From Meiothermus sp. (lineage in GTDB: Bacteria > Deinococcota > Deinococci > Deinococcales > Thermaceae): a stretch of DNA of 64,000 nucleotides. Shown here in pieces: positions 1 to 9,582 of this stretch (positions are counted from its first letter, which is position 1; each line of letters begins with the position of its first letter). A model generated the notes under the pieces. It was not told the DNA's origin. It was given only the letters and a program-made list of their open reading frames with translations, and did no database searches. The translations under genes and the position numbers were made by a program. Location of the stretch: the NCBI GenBank assembly GCA_026004095.1, contig BPIL01000003.1:1-64000 (forward strand). Direction: 5' to 3'.

Positions 1-508
1 ATTCTGACCGAGGTGCGGCGGGTGGGTTTGAAGCCGGAGGCGATTTTGCTCACCCATGCGCACTTCGATCACGTGGGGGCGGTAGCCCCGCTGGTAGAAG
101 CTTTGCAGCTACCGGTTTACCTGCACCCGGCCGACCTGCCGCTCTACCGAAGCGCAGCTTTGAGTGCGGCCCGCTGGGGTCTCTCCATTCCCCAGCCGCC
201 CGAACCCATCGAGCCCCTGGCCGAAGGGCAGACCCTGGACTTTGGCCTGGGCCTCGAGGTGCTGTTTCTACCCGGCCACGCGCCGGGGCATGTGGGCTTC
301 TACCGGCCCGGCTACCTGGTGAGCGGCGATGTGCTCTTCCGTGGGAGCATTGGCCGCTACGACCTGCCGGGCAGCGACCCCCAGGCGCTGTTTGCTTCCC
401 TCCAGCGCATCTACCAGGCTGCCGCCCGAAACGGTGGTCTACCCTGGGCATGGCCCCACCACCACCCTTGCAGAGGAGCTGGCGGGCAACCCCTACCTGG
501 CGGGCTGA
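1..508 (+). CDS. MBL-fold metallo-hydrolase (5' partial, apparent frameshift)
   Basis: C-terminal part of a metallo-beta-lactamase-fold hydrolase of the glyoxalase II-like type; the start lies before the window. The metal-binding motif THAHFDHVG is near the beginning, PGHAPGHVG supplies a further ligand region, and SGDVLF a bridging Asp. The ORF track frame runs on to 603 with a nonsense tail. After TAC CAG at about 418-421, dropping one G gives LPPETVVYPGHGPTTT and a clean end at the TGA of 506-508, exactly the conserved family C-terminus. The base sequence therefore carries one extra base, either a real frameshift or a sequence error. The substrate cannot be told; glyoxalase II and persulfide dioxygenase relatives share these motifs. 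It converges on the MFS gene 6 nt away. Confidence 0.8.
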
Positions 509-514
509 GCCGGG

Positions 515-1577
515 TCAGCGCAGGGCCCGCCCGGCCAGCAACACTGCCAGCAGCGAGACCCCCAGGGCCACCTCGAGGCCCCACAGGGGGCTTTGCCCGA
601 TGAAGGGTGGATATACCAGGCCGGCTACCGTCCCACCCAGGTAGAACGCCGCCACATAGGTGCTGCTCACCCCACTCCCGCCCCGCCCCGAGACCCCACC
701 GACAATGGCCTGGGCGCTGAAGATGCCGGCCATCATGATCACAAAGCCCACCAGAATCCACAAGGGCAGGTCGGGTAACTGCGCCAGCAGGCCCAGGGTG
801 ACCATACCAAAGGCCAGCCGGAAGGCCCTTACCTCACCCAGCCGTTTGACCAGTACACCAGCCAGGGCGCTGCCGGGAATGCCAGCCAGATAGGCGAAAA
901 ATATCCCCCCAATCTGGGCCTGCGACAGACCCAGGGCCTCGAGGCGGTAGGGCAGCAGGTTGGCTCACAAAAAAGTTCATGAAACAGCAGAGGGCAAAGC
1001 CCAGGGTGTACAGGGGCCAGGCCCGCAGGGTGTACTGGGGTGCGGGCAGGGCCAGGCGGTCGCGCGTGCGCAGCACCGCCCAGGCGATGACGGCCACCGG
1101 AAGGGCCAGCAAGACCATGGCCCAGCGCTCACCAAACCACTCGGCAAACAGTCCCCCCAGCCCCCGCCCCAGGCCCCCGCCCAGCACATTGCCGGCCACC
1201 CAGAACCCGGCCATCTGGGCGTGCTTGCGGGGATACAGCCGGGGCAGCAGGGCCAGCGAAAGCCCTGGAACGGCTGCCGCAAAGGCCCCCTGCAGGGTTC
1301 GGCAGAGCGTCCAGATTTCTAGGCTGGGCGCCAGCCCGGCCAGCACGCCAAACAGACCCACCCCCAGCAGCCCGCCGCCCATCACCATACCCGCCGGCAG
1401 GCGGAGGCGCGGCACCAGCGGTGAGAGCAGCACCAGCAGCACAAAGGGCAGGCTGATGCCCAAATGGGCGCTGCCGGGCGGGGTGCCGAACAGGCGTTCC
1501 AGGCCGGGGAGCATGGGCACCACCGCATACAGCGCTACGTAAAGCAGCGCGCCCGATGGAAGCAAGGCCCAGGCCAC
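515..1577 (-). CDS. MFS transporter (apparent frameshift)
   Basis: Major facilitator superfamily permease of about 350 residues with some 12 hydrophobic segments. It is split over two ORF-track entries: 834-1577 holds the N-terminal two thirds and 515-805 the C-terminal part. Near 961-964 the minus strand reads GTGAGCCAACCTG. Removing one base gives V-S-N-L-L-P-Y-R-L-E and continuous MFS-like sequence (SQAQIGGIFFAYLAG) into the second ORF, so this is a single gene with a +1 insertion. Start ATG at 1577 (MAWALLPSG). Substrate unknown; general similarity to drug or sugar efflux permeases. If the frameshift is real, the product loses its last four or so membrane helices and is probably non-functional. 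Confidence 0.75.
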
Positions 1578-1677
1578 GCCTAAAGCATATCCGGTTCTGC
1601 CGGGGCGGGGGGCCTGGATGTAACGCCGATCTATGTTTTAACGCTCATTCCTGTGGCATCCGGCCCGGAGGTTTTTC

Positions 1678-1683
1678 TACAAT
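1678..1683 (+). promoter_or_regulatory. -10 element TACAAT for a leaderless start
   Basis: TACAAT lies 6 nt before the ATG at 1690, so transcription would begin at or next to the start codon. No Shine-Dalgarno sequence is present. The same geometry recurs at many genes in this window. Confidence 0.6.
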
Positions 1684-1689
1684 AGCCCC

Positions 1690-2625
1690 ATGTGGCAGCC
1701 GCTCGAACCGGTTGGATCCTGGCTCCACCGGCTGTATTGGCGTATGACCGTATTCGGAGGGGGGGCCCTGGCGCTAACCCAGTTTGTGGTGGGCACCGAC
1801 ACAGCCCGGTGGGTGTCCCTGATCTACCTTGGAACCATCCCCATCATACTGTCGCTAACCCAGCGCTACCCGCAGCCAGCGCTCATTACGCACCTGGGGA
1901 TAACCCTGGGGCTGCTGGTCTGGGCGGTGCAGCAGCCGGAGGCGGTCGTGCCTGGCTGGAATCAGGAGGTGATGTTTTACGCGGTCGCCACCCTGGCCAC
2001 CCTGGGCCTGACCGCGCTGGCCTTGTTTGGAGGGCCCTGGGTAATGCTGGGGAGCCTGATTGGTTTGGTGGCGCTGCTACCCCATCCCGAGTCGGGGCCT
2101 TACTGGGTGGTGTGGCCGCTGTGGGCCCTGGGGGGTTTGGTGGGGGTGGCGCTTTTCCAGGCTGTGCGCAACCTCGAGGTCACCCAGCGGGAGCTATCCC
2201 AGGTGGCCCTCTTCGACCGCCAGACCGGCCTGAGCACGCGCCTGGCCCTCGAGGTCGACTACGAACGCTACCAGGCCCTGGCCAGCCGCAGCGACCAGCC
2301 GCTGCTGTTCTCCTACTGGCTGCTCCCGGAGACCGGCCAGAACCTCCAGCTTTTGCAGGAGCTGGGGCAGATTATGCGCGAAGCGGTGCGGCAGGGGGAT
2401 GGGCTATACCGCATGGATGATCACCTGTTTTGCGGCCTGCACATTGGACTGGTGAGCGGGCACGAGCTGACCGAGCGCCTGAGCCAGCGGTTCGCCAACG
2501 CCCGGGTGGTCTGGGTGGCCTGCAACGGCCTGACCCTGGAGGAGGCCCTGCGCCAGGCCCAGGAGCTGCTGTATCGAAGCCACCGGCGGCCCCAGCAAAT
2601 CCACACCGGGATGCCCAGGGCCTAG
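1690..2625 (+). CDS. membrane protein with degenerate GGDEF-like domain
   Basis: A 311-residue protein. Residues 20-165 form about five or six membrane segments and residues 170-300 are cytosolic. The soluble part begins with ALFDRQTGLSTRLALE, which matches the D-x-x-T-G-L-x-N-R entry motif of diguanylate cyclase (GGDEF) domains. Where the active loop (R-x-G-G-D-E-F) should be it reads RMDDHLFCGL. The signature glycines and the metal-binding acidic pair are altered and no RxxD inhibitory site is seen upstream. It is probably a catalytically dead GGDEF relative acting as a sensor, GTP-binding or partner module rather than a c-di-GMP synthase. Start supported by the leaderless -10 at 1678. The domain call rests on motif spacing, not on a profile search. 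Confidence 0.65.
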   Translation: MWQPLEPVGSWLHRLYWRMTVFGGGALALTQFVVGTDTARWVSLIYLGTIPIILSLTQRYPQPALITHLGITLGLLVWAVQQPEAVVPGWNQEVMFYAVATLATLGLTALALFGGPWVMLGSLIGLVALLPHPESGPYWVVWPLWALGGLVGVALFQAVRNLEVTQRELSQVALFDRQTGLSTRLALEVDYERYQALASRSDQPLLFSYWLLPETGQNLQLLQELGQIMREAVRQGDGLYRMDDHLFCGLHIGLVSGHELTERLSQRFANARVVWVACNGLTLEEALRQAQELLYRSHRRPQQIHTGMPRA

Positions 2626-2721
2626 CGGTTTTAGGCGACTGCGCGGCGGGTTCCCCGGAACAGCACCCCGTAGGGGTTGGAGGATGCCACCGGCCCCGCG
2701 CCTTCGGGTAATCTGGGCGGG

Positions 2722-4893
2722 ATGTGGGTCTTGAAGGTTGCCCTGCCCTTGCCGCTCGAGCCGATGACCTACCTGCCCCCGCACGCCGACCCTCGAGCGG
2801 AGGTGCTGGGCTACCGGGTGGTGGTGCCCTGGCGCGGCGAGCTGCGGGTGGGCGTGGTGGTTGGGCGCGAAGAAGCTCCCCAGAAAGCCTTTGCGCTGCG
2901 GGAGGCCCTGGCCTACCTCGACGCGCAGCCCTGGCTGAACCCTGCAGCCCTCGAGTTTCTATTGTCCGCCGCCCGCGACAGCTTTTGTGCGGTGGGCGTT
3001 TTGCTCAACGACCTGCTGCCCTTCCTCGAGCCCCCCCTTACCCACCGGGTGCGGCTTGTGCCCGGGGCCGACCCGGCGGTGCTACCCGGAGGCCTGGAAG
3101 CCCTGGCCGCAGGCTGGCAGGAGGCCCAGGGCCTCGATCCCAAGCTGCTGGATTTTTTGCGTGAGGCCGGGGTTTTGCAGGAGGAGGTGGCTGAGCGGCG
3201 CACCCCGGCCCAGGCCCTGGTGGTGTTGCGCGAACCCGCGGAGGGCCTGAGCGAGAAGGCTAAAGCGGCCTGGTATGCCCTGCGCGACCTGCGCCAGGTG
3301 GAGAGCATGGCCGCGCTGGCTCGAGCCGCCGGGGTGGGGGTGGGGGTGGTGAAGGGCCTGCTCGAGAAGGGCTATATCGGGTTTGTGGAGGTAACGCCGG
3401 CCCTCGAGGCCGTTGCGGCGCGCGCGCTCGAGCCCCTGGAACTGCCCCTGTCGCCGGTGCGGCTGCAGGGGGGGCGGCTGTTGGAGCGGCTGCGGGCCCT
3501 GGCGGGCCTGGTGCAAAAGGGCCCGGCCCTGCTGCTCTTTCCCGAGGTCTCGCTGCTCAAAAAATGCCAGCCCTTCTTCCCCGAGGCCGCCGTTTTACAC
3601 GGCGAGATGAAAGCCGAGGAGCGCCGCTTGGTGTGGGGAAGGCTTATTCAGGGGGCGGCCAGGTGGGTGCTGGCGACCTATCAGGGGCTCTTGCTTCCGC
3701 TCGACTGGGAACGCATCGTGGTGGTGGAGGAGGCCGCCGAGGCCTACAAGCTTCCGGGGGGCTCGAGGGCCTTCGTGCCCCGGCTGGCCCGGCTGCGGGC
3801 CCAGGGGCTGGGGGTGCCCATCCACTACTGCTCGAGCGTCAACAGCCTGGAGGTCTGGGACGAACCATCCTACCTGCTGCCCCCGCCCCACCCGCGGCTG
3901 CACCTGCTGGATCTGCACCAGGAGCGGGGCTGGCCCCTGACCGGAGCCGCCATCGCCCTGTTGCAGCAGGTGCAGGAGAAAAAGCGCCAGGCCATTGTGC
4001 TCTCGGCCCGGCGGGGCTATAGCGCAGTGCTGCGCTGCAAGCAGTGCGACTGGAAGGCTATGTGCCCCAACTGCGCCCTGCCCCTGCGCTACCACAAGAG
4101 CGGGCGGCTGGGCCTCTTGCAATGCCACCAGTGCGGCCACGAGGAGAAAGCGCCCGAGCTATGCCCTAGCTGCCAGTCCGACGTTTTCGACCCCAGGGGG
4201 CCGGGGGTGGAGTGGCTTGTGGAGGCCCTGGGGCGGTACCTTCCCAGCCTGCCCCGCTACCGCTACACCGCCGAGGCCAAAGACGACCTGCGCCCCTTGC
4301 TGGCTGGCGAGCCGGGGGTGCTGGTGGGCACCACCGCCATTCTGCGGGGGCCGGTGCTGCCCGAGCTGGCGCTGGTGCTGCTGCCCTATGCCGATGGGTT
4401 TGTCCTCGAGACCGACTTTCGGGCGGTTGAGCGCTACCACCGGCTTTTGTGGCAGCTCACCGACCTGCACCCCCAGCGCCGCCCGCTGCTGGTGTTGCAG
4501 ACCTTTGAGCCGGGGCACGCCGCCCACCGGGCGCTCCAGGCCGCCAGCCCCCAGGGCTTTATGGAGGTTGAGTTGGCCCTGCGCCGCACCCTGGGTTACC
4601 CCCCGGCCAGCCGGATGGTGAAGCTCGAGGTGGCCCACCCCAAGGAGCCGGTGGCCCGCGATGCCATCTTTCGCTTAGCCCAGCTTCTCCAGGCCAGCGC
4701 CGAGCCAGGCGAGCTGCTGGGCCCGGCCCCGGCCCCTGTGGCCCGTCTGCGGGGCCAGTACGTGTTTCACCTGCTGCTCAAAAGCTCCGAAGAGCGAGTC
4801 CGGGCCCTGATGGCGAACCTGCCCCCGGTGCGCGGCGCGCGGCTCAGGATAGACCCCGATCCGCAAAGCTTTGTGGGACTGCTGGAGGACTGA
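2722..4893 (+). CDS. priA: primosomal protein N' (PriA), pseudohelicase type
   Basis: Replication-restart protein that recognises stalled forks and directs primosome reloading. The start is the ATG at 2722 ([14 protein letters not shown]), preceded by TAATCT 7 nt upstream (leaderless), rather than the longer ORF start at 2677. The N-terminal 3'-DNA-binding domain and the zinc module are present: CKQC, CPNC, CHQC and CPSC give eight cysteines in the usual order. The helicase motifs are not: no GxTGSGKT Walker A precedes [12 protein letters not shown], the DEEH box reads VEEAAEAYK, and the GSATPALE motif reads CSSVNSLE. Deinococcus radiodurans PriA is known to lack helicase activity for the same reason, and this is the same situation. 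The stop overlaps the next ATG (TGATG). Confidence 0.92.
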   Translation: MWVLKVALPLPLEPMTYLPPHADPRAEVLGYRVVVPWRGELRVGVVVGREEAPQKAFALREALAYLDAQPWLNPAALEFLLSAARDSFCAVGVLLNDLLPFLEPPLTHRVRLVPGADPAVLPGGLEALAAGWQEAQGLDPKLLDFLREAGVLQEEVAERRTPAQALVVLREPAEGLSEKAKAAWYALRDLRQVESMAALARAAGVGVGVVKGLLEKGYIGFVEVTPALEAVAARALEPLELPLSPVRLQGGRLLERLRALAGLVQKGPALLLFPEVSLLKKCQPFFPEAAVLHGEMKAEERRLVWGRLIQGAARWVLATYQGLLLPLDWERIVVVEEAAEAYKLPGGSRAFVPRLARLRAQGLGVPIHYCSSVNSLEVWDEPSYLLPPPHPRLHLLDLHQERGWPLTGAAIALLQQVQEKKRQAIVLSARRGYSAVLRCKQCDWKAMCPNCALPLRYHKSGRLGLLQCHQCGHEEKAPELCPSCQSDVFDPRGPGVEWLVEALGRYLPSLPRYRYTAEAKDDLRPLLAGEPGVLVGTTAILRGPVLPELALVLLPYADGFVLETDFRAVERYHRLLWQLTDLHPQRRPLLVLQTFEPGHAAHRALQAASPQGFMEVELALRRTLGYPPASRMVKLEVAHPKEPVARDAIFRLAQLLQASAEPGELLGPAPAPVARLRGQYVFHLLLKSSEERVRALMANLPPVRGARLRIDPDPQSFVGLLED

Positions 4894-5498
4894 TGCAAGG
4901 CATGGGTTTCGCCATCCGCCCCTATGAGCCGGCCGATCTGCCGCAGCTTTACCGGGTCTGTTTGCTAACCGGCGACAGCGGGGCCGATGCCAGCGGGTTA
5001 TACCGGGATGCCAGCCTGCTGGGCCACTTCTACGCGGCCCCTTACGCCGTTCACGAGCCCGACCTGGTTTTTGTGCTCACCGACCTCGAGGGGGTGTGCG
5101 GCTACGTGCTGGGCTGCTGCGACTCCCTCGAGTTCGCGGCCTGGATGGAGAGCGTGTGGCTACCGCCCCTGCGACAGAAGTACCCCCTGCCGCTCGAGGC
5201 CGATACCTCCAGGGATGCCGCCATGATCCGCCTGATTCACAAAGGCTATGTGCCCTCGAGCCTGGCCGATACCTACCCGGCCCACCTGCACATCGACCTG
5301 CTGCCCAGGGCCCAGGGGCAGGGGCAGGGCCGCAAGCTGATGGAGGTGTTTCTGGAGCGCCTGCGCCGGCTGGGGGTGCCGGGCGTGCACCTGGGGGTGG
5401 GCCGGCGCAACCTGGGCGCGGTGGCCTTCTACGAGCGGATGGGGTTTACGCGCCTGCAGACCTTTTCCTGGGGCTACGAGTACGGCTTGAAGCTTTAG
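4893..5498 (+). CDS. GNAT-family N-acetyltransferase
   Basis: A 201-residue acyl-CoA-dependent acetyltransferase. The acetyl-CoA binding loop is visible as [11 protein letters not shown] (Q/R-x-x-G-x-G/A form) around residue 140, followed by [19 protein letters not shown], the typical beta-bulge and C-terminal half of the fold. The start ATG shares an A with the priA stop (TGATG), so it is translationally coupled to priA. The long spacer between the first strand and the CoA motif resembles GNAT domains related to the C-terminal domain of O-GlcNAcase-type proteins. Substrate unknown. Confidence 0.85.
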   Translation: MQGMGFAIRPYEPADLPQLYRVCLLTGDSGADASGLYRDASLLGHFYAAPYAVHEPDLVFVLTDLEGVCGYVLGCCDSLEFAAWMESVWLPPLRQKYPLPLEADTSRDAAMIRLIHKGYVPSSLADTYPAHLHIDLLPRAQGQGQGRKLMEVFLERLRRLGVPGVHLGVGRRNLGAVAFYERMGFTRLQTFSWGYEYGLKL

Positions 5499-5512
5499 CG
5501 CCGCAAGCCCAG

Positions 5513-6364
5513 CTAACCGGCGGCGATGAGGGCGATGGCCGCCAGCGAAAGCACCACCCCCATCACCTGGCCCTGGCCCAGCCGTTCTCGCAGCAGCGCC
5601 CAGGCCAGCACAGTGGTAAAGGCGGGGTATAGCGAGGAGATCACGGCGGCCACGTCCAGCCGCCCGGTCTGGGCCGCGACCAGAAAAAGCAGGTTGCCCC
5701 CGGCGTCCAGGAGTCCGGCCAGGCCCACCAGACCCAGGCTGGTGACCAGCCTGGCCTCCCGCCGCAAGAGACCCAGCCCCCCCACCAGCCCGAGCATCAG
5801 GGTGGTGGCGGTGAGCTTGGCCAGGGCCGAGGGCCAGAACAGGCCCTCTACCTGGTGAATCAGGGTGAAATACCCCCCAAACCCCAGACCCGCCAGGAAG
5901 GCGTAGATCAGCCCCCTCGAGGGGCCAGAAGCACCATCGGGACGCGCCGCCAGCCAGACGCCCAGCAGACCCACCCCAAAGCCCAGGAGCTGGGATGGCG
6001 TGGGATGGCCCTCGAGCACAAACCCCACCAGGGCCGCCAGCCCGGCCCCCACCACCCCGGCCACGGGGGCCGCCAGCCCCATCTGCCCGGCCTCGAAAGC
6101 CCGGTACAGAAACACCAGCCCTGCACAGCCCGCCAGCCCTGCGCCCAGGCTCCAGGGCACATCCTGCGCCTGAAAGGCCTCCCCGCGCAGCAGGGCCAGC
6201 AGAGTAAAAAGCAGCAAACCGGTGGCATGCACCAGCAAAGCAATCAGGTAGGGGTTGAGCCGGCGGGCCGCCACCCCTCCGCTAAAGTCGCCTGCGCCCC
6301 ACGAGATGGCCGAAAGCAGCGCAAAAGAAACCGCGAGCAGTTCGGGACTCATGAGCGCCAGCAT
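5513..6364 (-). CDS. EamA/DMT-superfamily transporter
   Basis: Inner-membrane permease of 283 residues with ten predicted helices arranged as two EamA repeats (about residues 10-140 and 155-282). The first repeat opens with AISWGAGDFSGG and the second with GLIYAFLAGLGFGGYF. Members export small metabolites such as amino acids or nucleosides; no substrate can be deduced. The start is the ATG at 6364 (MLALMSPE) or the in-frame ATG at 6352. It converges on the GNAT gene, 15 nt away, without an obvious terminator. Confidence 0.85.
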   Translation of the reverse strand: MLALMSPELLAVSFALLSAISWGAGDFSGGVAARRLNPYLIALLVHATGLLLFTLLALLRGEAFQAQDVPWSLGAGLAGCAGLVFLYRAFEAGQMGLAAPVAGVVGAGLAALVGFVLEGHPTPSQLLGFGVGLLGVWLAARPDGASGPSRGLIYAFLAGLGFGGYFTLIHQVEGLFWPSALAKLTATTLMLGLVGGLGLLRREARLVTSLGLVGLAGLLDAGGNLLFLVAAQTGRLDVAAVISSLYPAFTTVLAWALLRERLGQGQVMGVVLSLAAIALIAAG

Positions 6365-6435
6365 ACGCTATGGCTGGGCAGCAAATGAGCTTTCTGGTCT
6401 TGAGCCTAAAGCCTGGGGCCCTTAGCCTATAGCCA

Positions 6436-7509
6436 GTGCGTCTGTTGCGCTTGCGGCAAAAAAACTTCCGAAACCTTTTCACCCCAGTTTTCGCGCCGGG
6501 GCCGGGCCTGACCACCGTGGTGGGGGGGAATGCCCAGGGCAAGACCAACCTGCTCGAGGCCATCGAGCTGGCCCTGGGTGGTGAGCTACGCAATGGCCTG
6601 GCCGAACGCATCGCCTTCGGCCAGGGAGAGGCCTGGCTACATGCCGAGATCGAGACCCAGTTTGGCAACAGCCGCCTGGAGGTAAAGCTGAGCCGCGAAG
6701 GCCGCGAGCACCGGCTCAACGAGGCCCCGGCCTCGCTGCGGGAGCTGGCCCAGCTGCCCGGTGCGGTGCTGCTGGGCCCCGACGACCTCGAGCTGGTGCT
6801 GGGCCCCCCGGAGGAACGCCGCCGGTTTCTGGATGTGCTGCTCTCACGCTTCTCGGCCCGCTACCGCTCAATGCTCAGCCAGTACAACCGGGCTTTGCAG
6901 CAGCGCAATGCCGTGCTAAAGAGTGGCTTTCGTCCGACCTCCAGGGGACAGGGCGAGGGTGCACCCAGCTCAACAAGGGCCTCCATCGGCATCTGGAACC
7001 ATGAACTGGTCAAGTATGGCAGCGAAATTCTTAGCCTGCGCCGCCGAATGCTGGCCAAGCTCACCCCCCTGGCCCGCGAGGCCTACCGCGAGCTGGCTCC
7101 GGGCGAACTGAACCTGGAGCTGTCTGAGACCACCGACCCGGATCGCTTTTTGCAAACCCTGGAGGATAACCTGCAAGACGACCTCCAGCGCGGGGCCACC
7201 AGCGTGGGGCCCCACCGCGATGATCTGGTTATTCTGCTCGAAGGGCGCGAGGCCGCGCGGTTTGGTAGTCGGGGCGAGTGCCGTAGCATCGCGCTGGCCC
7301 TCCGCCTGGCCGAACACCGCCTGCTCTGGCAACACTACGAGGAGGCCCCACTGCTGCTGGTAGACGAGTGGCACAGCGAGCTGGACAACCGCCGGCGCGG
7401 GGCCTTGCTGGCTTATGCCCAGAGCCTGCCACAGGCCATCCTGGCCGGCCTGGAAACCCCCGGCACCGGGGCCGTGATCGAGATTGAAGCCGGGGTGTGG
7501 AGCGTATGA
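6436..7509 (+). CDS. recF: DNA replication and repair protein RecF
   Basis: SMC-like ATPase that helps load RecA at gaps together with RecO and RecR. GTG start at 6436 (RLLRLRQKNFRNL, the typical family opening). Walker A GGNAQGKTNLLEA is at about residues 30-42, a degenerate signature SRGECRSIALALRLAE near 280, and a Walker B-like LLLVDEWHSELD where most RecF proteins have LLLDDVxSELD. An insertion of roughly 20 residues rich in R, G, S and P (GFRPTSRGQGEGAPSS) separates QQRNAVLK from WNHELVKYGSEI and is unusual. The stop overlaps the ATG of the next small gene (ATGA), suggesting coupling. dnaA and gyrB are not adjacent. Confidence 0.9.
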   Translation: MRLLRLRQKNFRNLFTPVFAPGPGLTTVVGGNAQGKTNLLEAIELALGGELRNGLAERIAFGQGEAWLHAEIETQFGNSRLEVKLSREGREHRLNEAPASLRELAQLPGAVLLGPDDLELVLGPPEERRRFLDVLLSRFSARYRSMLSQYNRALQQRNAVLKSGFRPTSRGQGEGAPSSTRASIGIWNHELVKYGSEILSLRRRMLAKLTPLAREAYRELAPGELNLELSETTDPDRFLQTLEDNLQDDLQRGATSVGPHRDDLVILLEGREAARFGSRGECRSIALALRLAEHRLLWQHYEEAPLLLVDEWHSELDNRRRGALLAYAQSLPQAILAGLETPGTGAVIEIEAGVWSV

Positions 7510-7871
7510 AGCCCGGGAGAGAAATAGATGCTTCATCGATCCAGGAGGCCCGGCGCGGGCTGGCCTGGGCCCTGCTGCTGGGCCTGGCCATCCTGGCTGT
7601 AATTGTGGTGGTGTTTATGGGCTTTGTGTTGGTGCGCCTGCTACCCTACGCCGAGGTTCTGGCGACCTCGAGCGGGCCTGTGACCCTGCCTTCGGGCGAG
7701 CGCCTGCACCCCTCCTGGCTGCGCGTGGCGGTTGCAACGTTTGCTGTCGCGCTGGGACTGGGCCTGGCCTCGCTCTGGGGTTTGGTCTGGCTGCGGCGGG
7801 TCTGGGCCAGGCCCCTGCCGGCTGCCAGCAAGAAGGCCCAGAAGAAACCCAAAAATAAACGCAAACGCTGA
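7506..7871 (+). CDS. small two-helix membrane protein
   Basis: A 121-residue protein with two membrane segments (about residues 19-46 and 75-97) and a very basic C-terminal tail (KKAQKKPKNKRKR). The start is the ATG at 7506, inside the recF stop (ATGA overlap), in preference to the upstream in-frame start at 7497. I do not recognise the family. Coupling to recF suggests co-expression; the positive tail would lie on the cytosolic side and could touch nucleic acid or ribosomes, but this is speculation. Confidence 0.7.
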   Translation: MKPGREIDASSIQEARRGLAWALLLGLAILAVIVVVFMGFVLVRLLPYAEVLATSSGPVTLPSGERLHPSWLRVAVATFAVALGLGLASLWGLVWLRRVWARPLPAASKKAQKKPKNKRKR

Positions 7872-7880
7872 AAGACCCCC

Positions 7881-8621
7881 CTAGGCCAGGAGCAGCCGCA
7901 GGCCCCCCAGCAGGGCCAGCAAGAGCGCCATCCACTCGAAGGTGCTTTGCGGGATGTGGTTTAGCAGCCGGCGGCCTGCCAGGGCCCCCAGCACCACCGC
8001 GGGGGTTAGCCACAGGTTAAAGGCAAGCGACTCCCAGGTGATAAGGCCCAGGCCTACCGCAAAAGGCACCTTGAACAGGTTGACCACCAGGAAATACCAG
8101 GCGATGCTGCCCACCACCTCGAGCTTCCCCATCCGCATAGCCAGCATATAGATGAGCACAAAAGGCCCTGCCGCGTTGGCTACCATGGTGGTAAAACCAG
8201 CCGCCACGCCCATGCTGAGCGCAAAGGCGGGGTGGCGGGAAACCATCACGTCGTTTAGATTGCGGGCCTTGCGGTATAGCTGATACAGGGTCATGCCGGC
8301 CACAATGGCCCCGATCACCCGCTGCACCTGCGCGTCGTTGCTAAAGTAAAGCATCAATGTGCCCAGGCCCACCCCCACCGCTGTCCAGGGGAAAATTCGC
8401 ATGAGCGCTTGCCAGCGCACGTTGTTGCGCAGCATGCTGACAGCGATAAAGTCGGCGCAGATCAGCACCGGTAGCAAAGCGCCGGTGGCCTCGCGCGCCG
8501 GAATAATGCTGGCGAATAAAACCACGGCAATGGTCACCGCACCCGATAGACCGGCCTTGGAAGCACCCACCAGCCAGGCGGCCAGCAGGGCCACCGCCCA
8601 GGACTGGGGGCTGAGTTCCAC
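7881..8621 (-). CDS. TSUP-family (TauE/SafE) membrane exporter
   Basis: Membrane protein of 246 residues with about eight helices and the typical TSUP opening (LLAAWLVGASKAGLSG). The family moves sulfite, sulfoacetate and related organosulfur anions; the substrate is not inferable here. The ORF track extends to 8837, but those first residues look non-coding. The GTG at 8621 (VELSPQSWAVALL) begins the conserved part and follows TACCAT-type sequence upstream, so it is preferred. Confidence 0.8.
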   Translation of the reverse strand: MELSPQSWAVALLAAWLVGASKAGLSGAVTIAVVLFASIIPAREATGALLPVLICADFIAVSMLRNNVRWQALMRIFPWTAVGVGLGTLMLYFSNDAQVQRVIGAIVAGMTLYQLYRKARNLNDVMVSRHPAFALSMGVAAGFTTMVANAAGPFVLIYMLAMRMGKLEVVGSIAWYFLVVNLFKVPFAVGLGLITWESLAFNLWLTPAVVLGALAGRRLLNHIPQSTFEWMALLLALLGGLRLLLA

Positions 8622-8703
8622 ACCGCTACCATACCCTGGCCTGGCCCATTGGTGGGCTGGGTAGTAGCCAAGGGAGGGGCTTTTGCCTAGCCTGTAGTGA
8701 GGG

Positions 8704-9504
8704 ATGTCCAAGGCTCGTTCATCTGCCGAGATTGTCGCCCAAATTTTGCGCCAGAAAGGGCTGAGCAGCGGGGTTCGGCGAGGCCAGGCCCTGGCGCTGT
8801 GGCCCGAGATTGCCGGGCCGGCCCTGAGCGAGCTCACCGAGGCGGAGCGCCTGGAAGACGGGGTGCTGTTCGTGCGGGTGGTCGATGCGGTGGTGGCCCA
8901 CCAGCTTACCTACCTGCGGGAGGAGTTCCTCAGGCGCTACCAGGAGAAGCAGCCCGGACTGGTACAGGAGCTGCGCTTCTTGGTGGGAGCCGAGAAAAAA
9001 GCCAGGCCCAAAGAAAAGCCAAAAACCCTACCCAGGCTAGACCCCAAAGAAGAAGCCCGGCTGCAAGAGTTGGCCAAGCGCTCCCCGCAAGACCTCCAGG
9101 GGGTGATTCTCCGGGCTGGCAGGGCCATACTGCAAAGGCAGAAAGGCAACCCTCACCCGCCATGCCCCATCTGCGGCGCGCCCAGTCCGGTGCATCCTTG
9201 CAAATCCTGCCAGAGGCTGCTGGATGCGCCTACTGTGCAACGCGAGGCAACACACCTGACCCGTTTTCCCCTACGAGCGCGCCTCGAGGGCGAGCCCCTG
9301 CAGGCCGCTCGCTACCTGGCCCAGCAGAAGCTCGAGGCCCAGCTACGCGACCTGCTACCCCAGGTGATCCAGCAGCCCGAGCTGATGCCCATCCTGCAAG
9401 ACACCGCCCGGCGTTACCTGCAGCTTCGCACCGGTGAACAGGAGGTTCGAAGCCACCGCCACCTGCTACCCGATACCCTGGCCTCGCTGCTCAAAGAAGT
9501 ATGA
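8704..9504 (+). CDS. DciA-like protein (DUF721) with zinc-finger-like module
   Basis: A 266-residue protein. Residues 1-95 are a DUF721/DciA domain (SSAEIVAQILRQKGL, ALWPEIAGPALSELTEAERL, DGVLFVRVVDAVVAHQL). DciA-type proteins load or activate the replicative helicase DnaB in bacteria that lack DnaC. The linker is Lys/Pro rich, and around residue 158 a CPICGAPSPVHPCKSC motif could bind zinc. The remaining C-terminal 90 residues are mostly helical and unrecognised. The location 1.2 kb beyond recF suits a replication role. The zinc module plus C-terminal extension makes it much longer than a minimal DciA. Confidence 0.75.
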   Translation: MSKARSSAEIVAQILRQKGLSSGVRRGQALALWPEIAGPALSELTEAERLEDGVLFVRVVDAVVAHQLTYLREEFLRRYQEKQPGLVQELRFLVGAEKKARPKEKPKTLPRLDPKEEARLQELAKRSPQDLQGVILRAGRAILQRQKGNPHPPCPICGAPSPVHPCKSCQRLLDAPTVQREATHLTRFPLRARLEGEPLQAARYLAQQKLEAQLRDLLPQVIQQPELMPILQDTARRYLQLRTGEQEVRSHRHLLPDTLASLLKEV

Positions 9505-9582
9505 TGGTGGAGTCCGCAGCGCTTCCCTGGCCTGCCGCGAGGGATGCACAGCAAATGAACCGCGTTTGTTCTTGGAGGAAAC

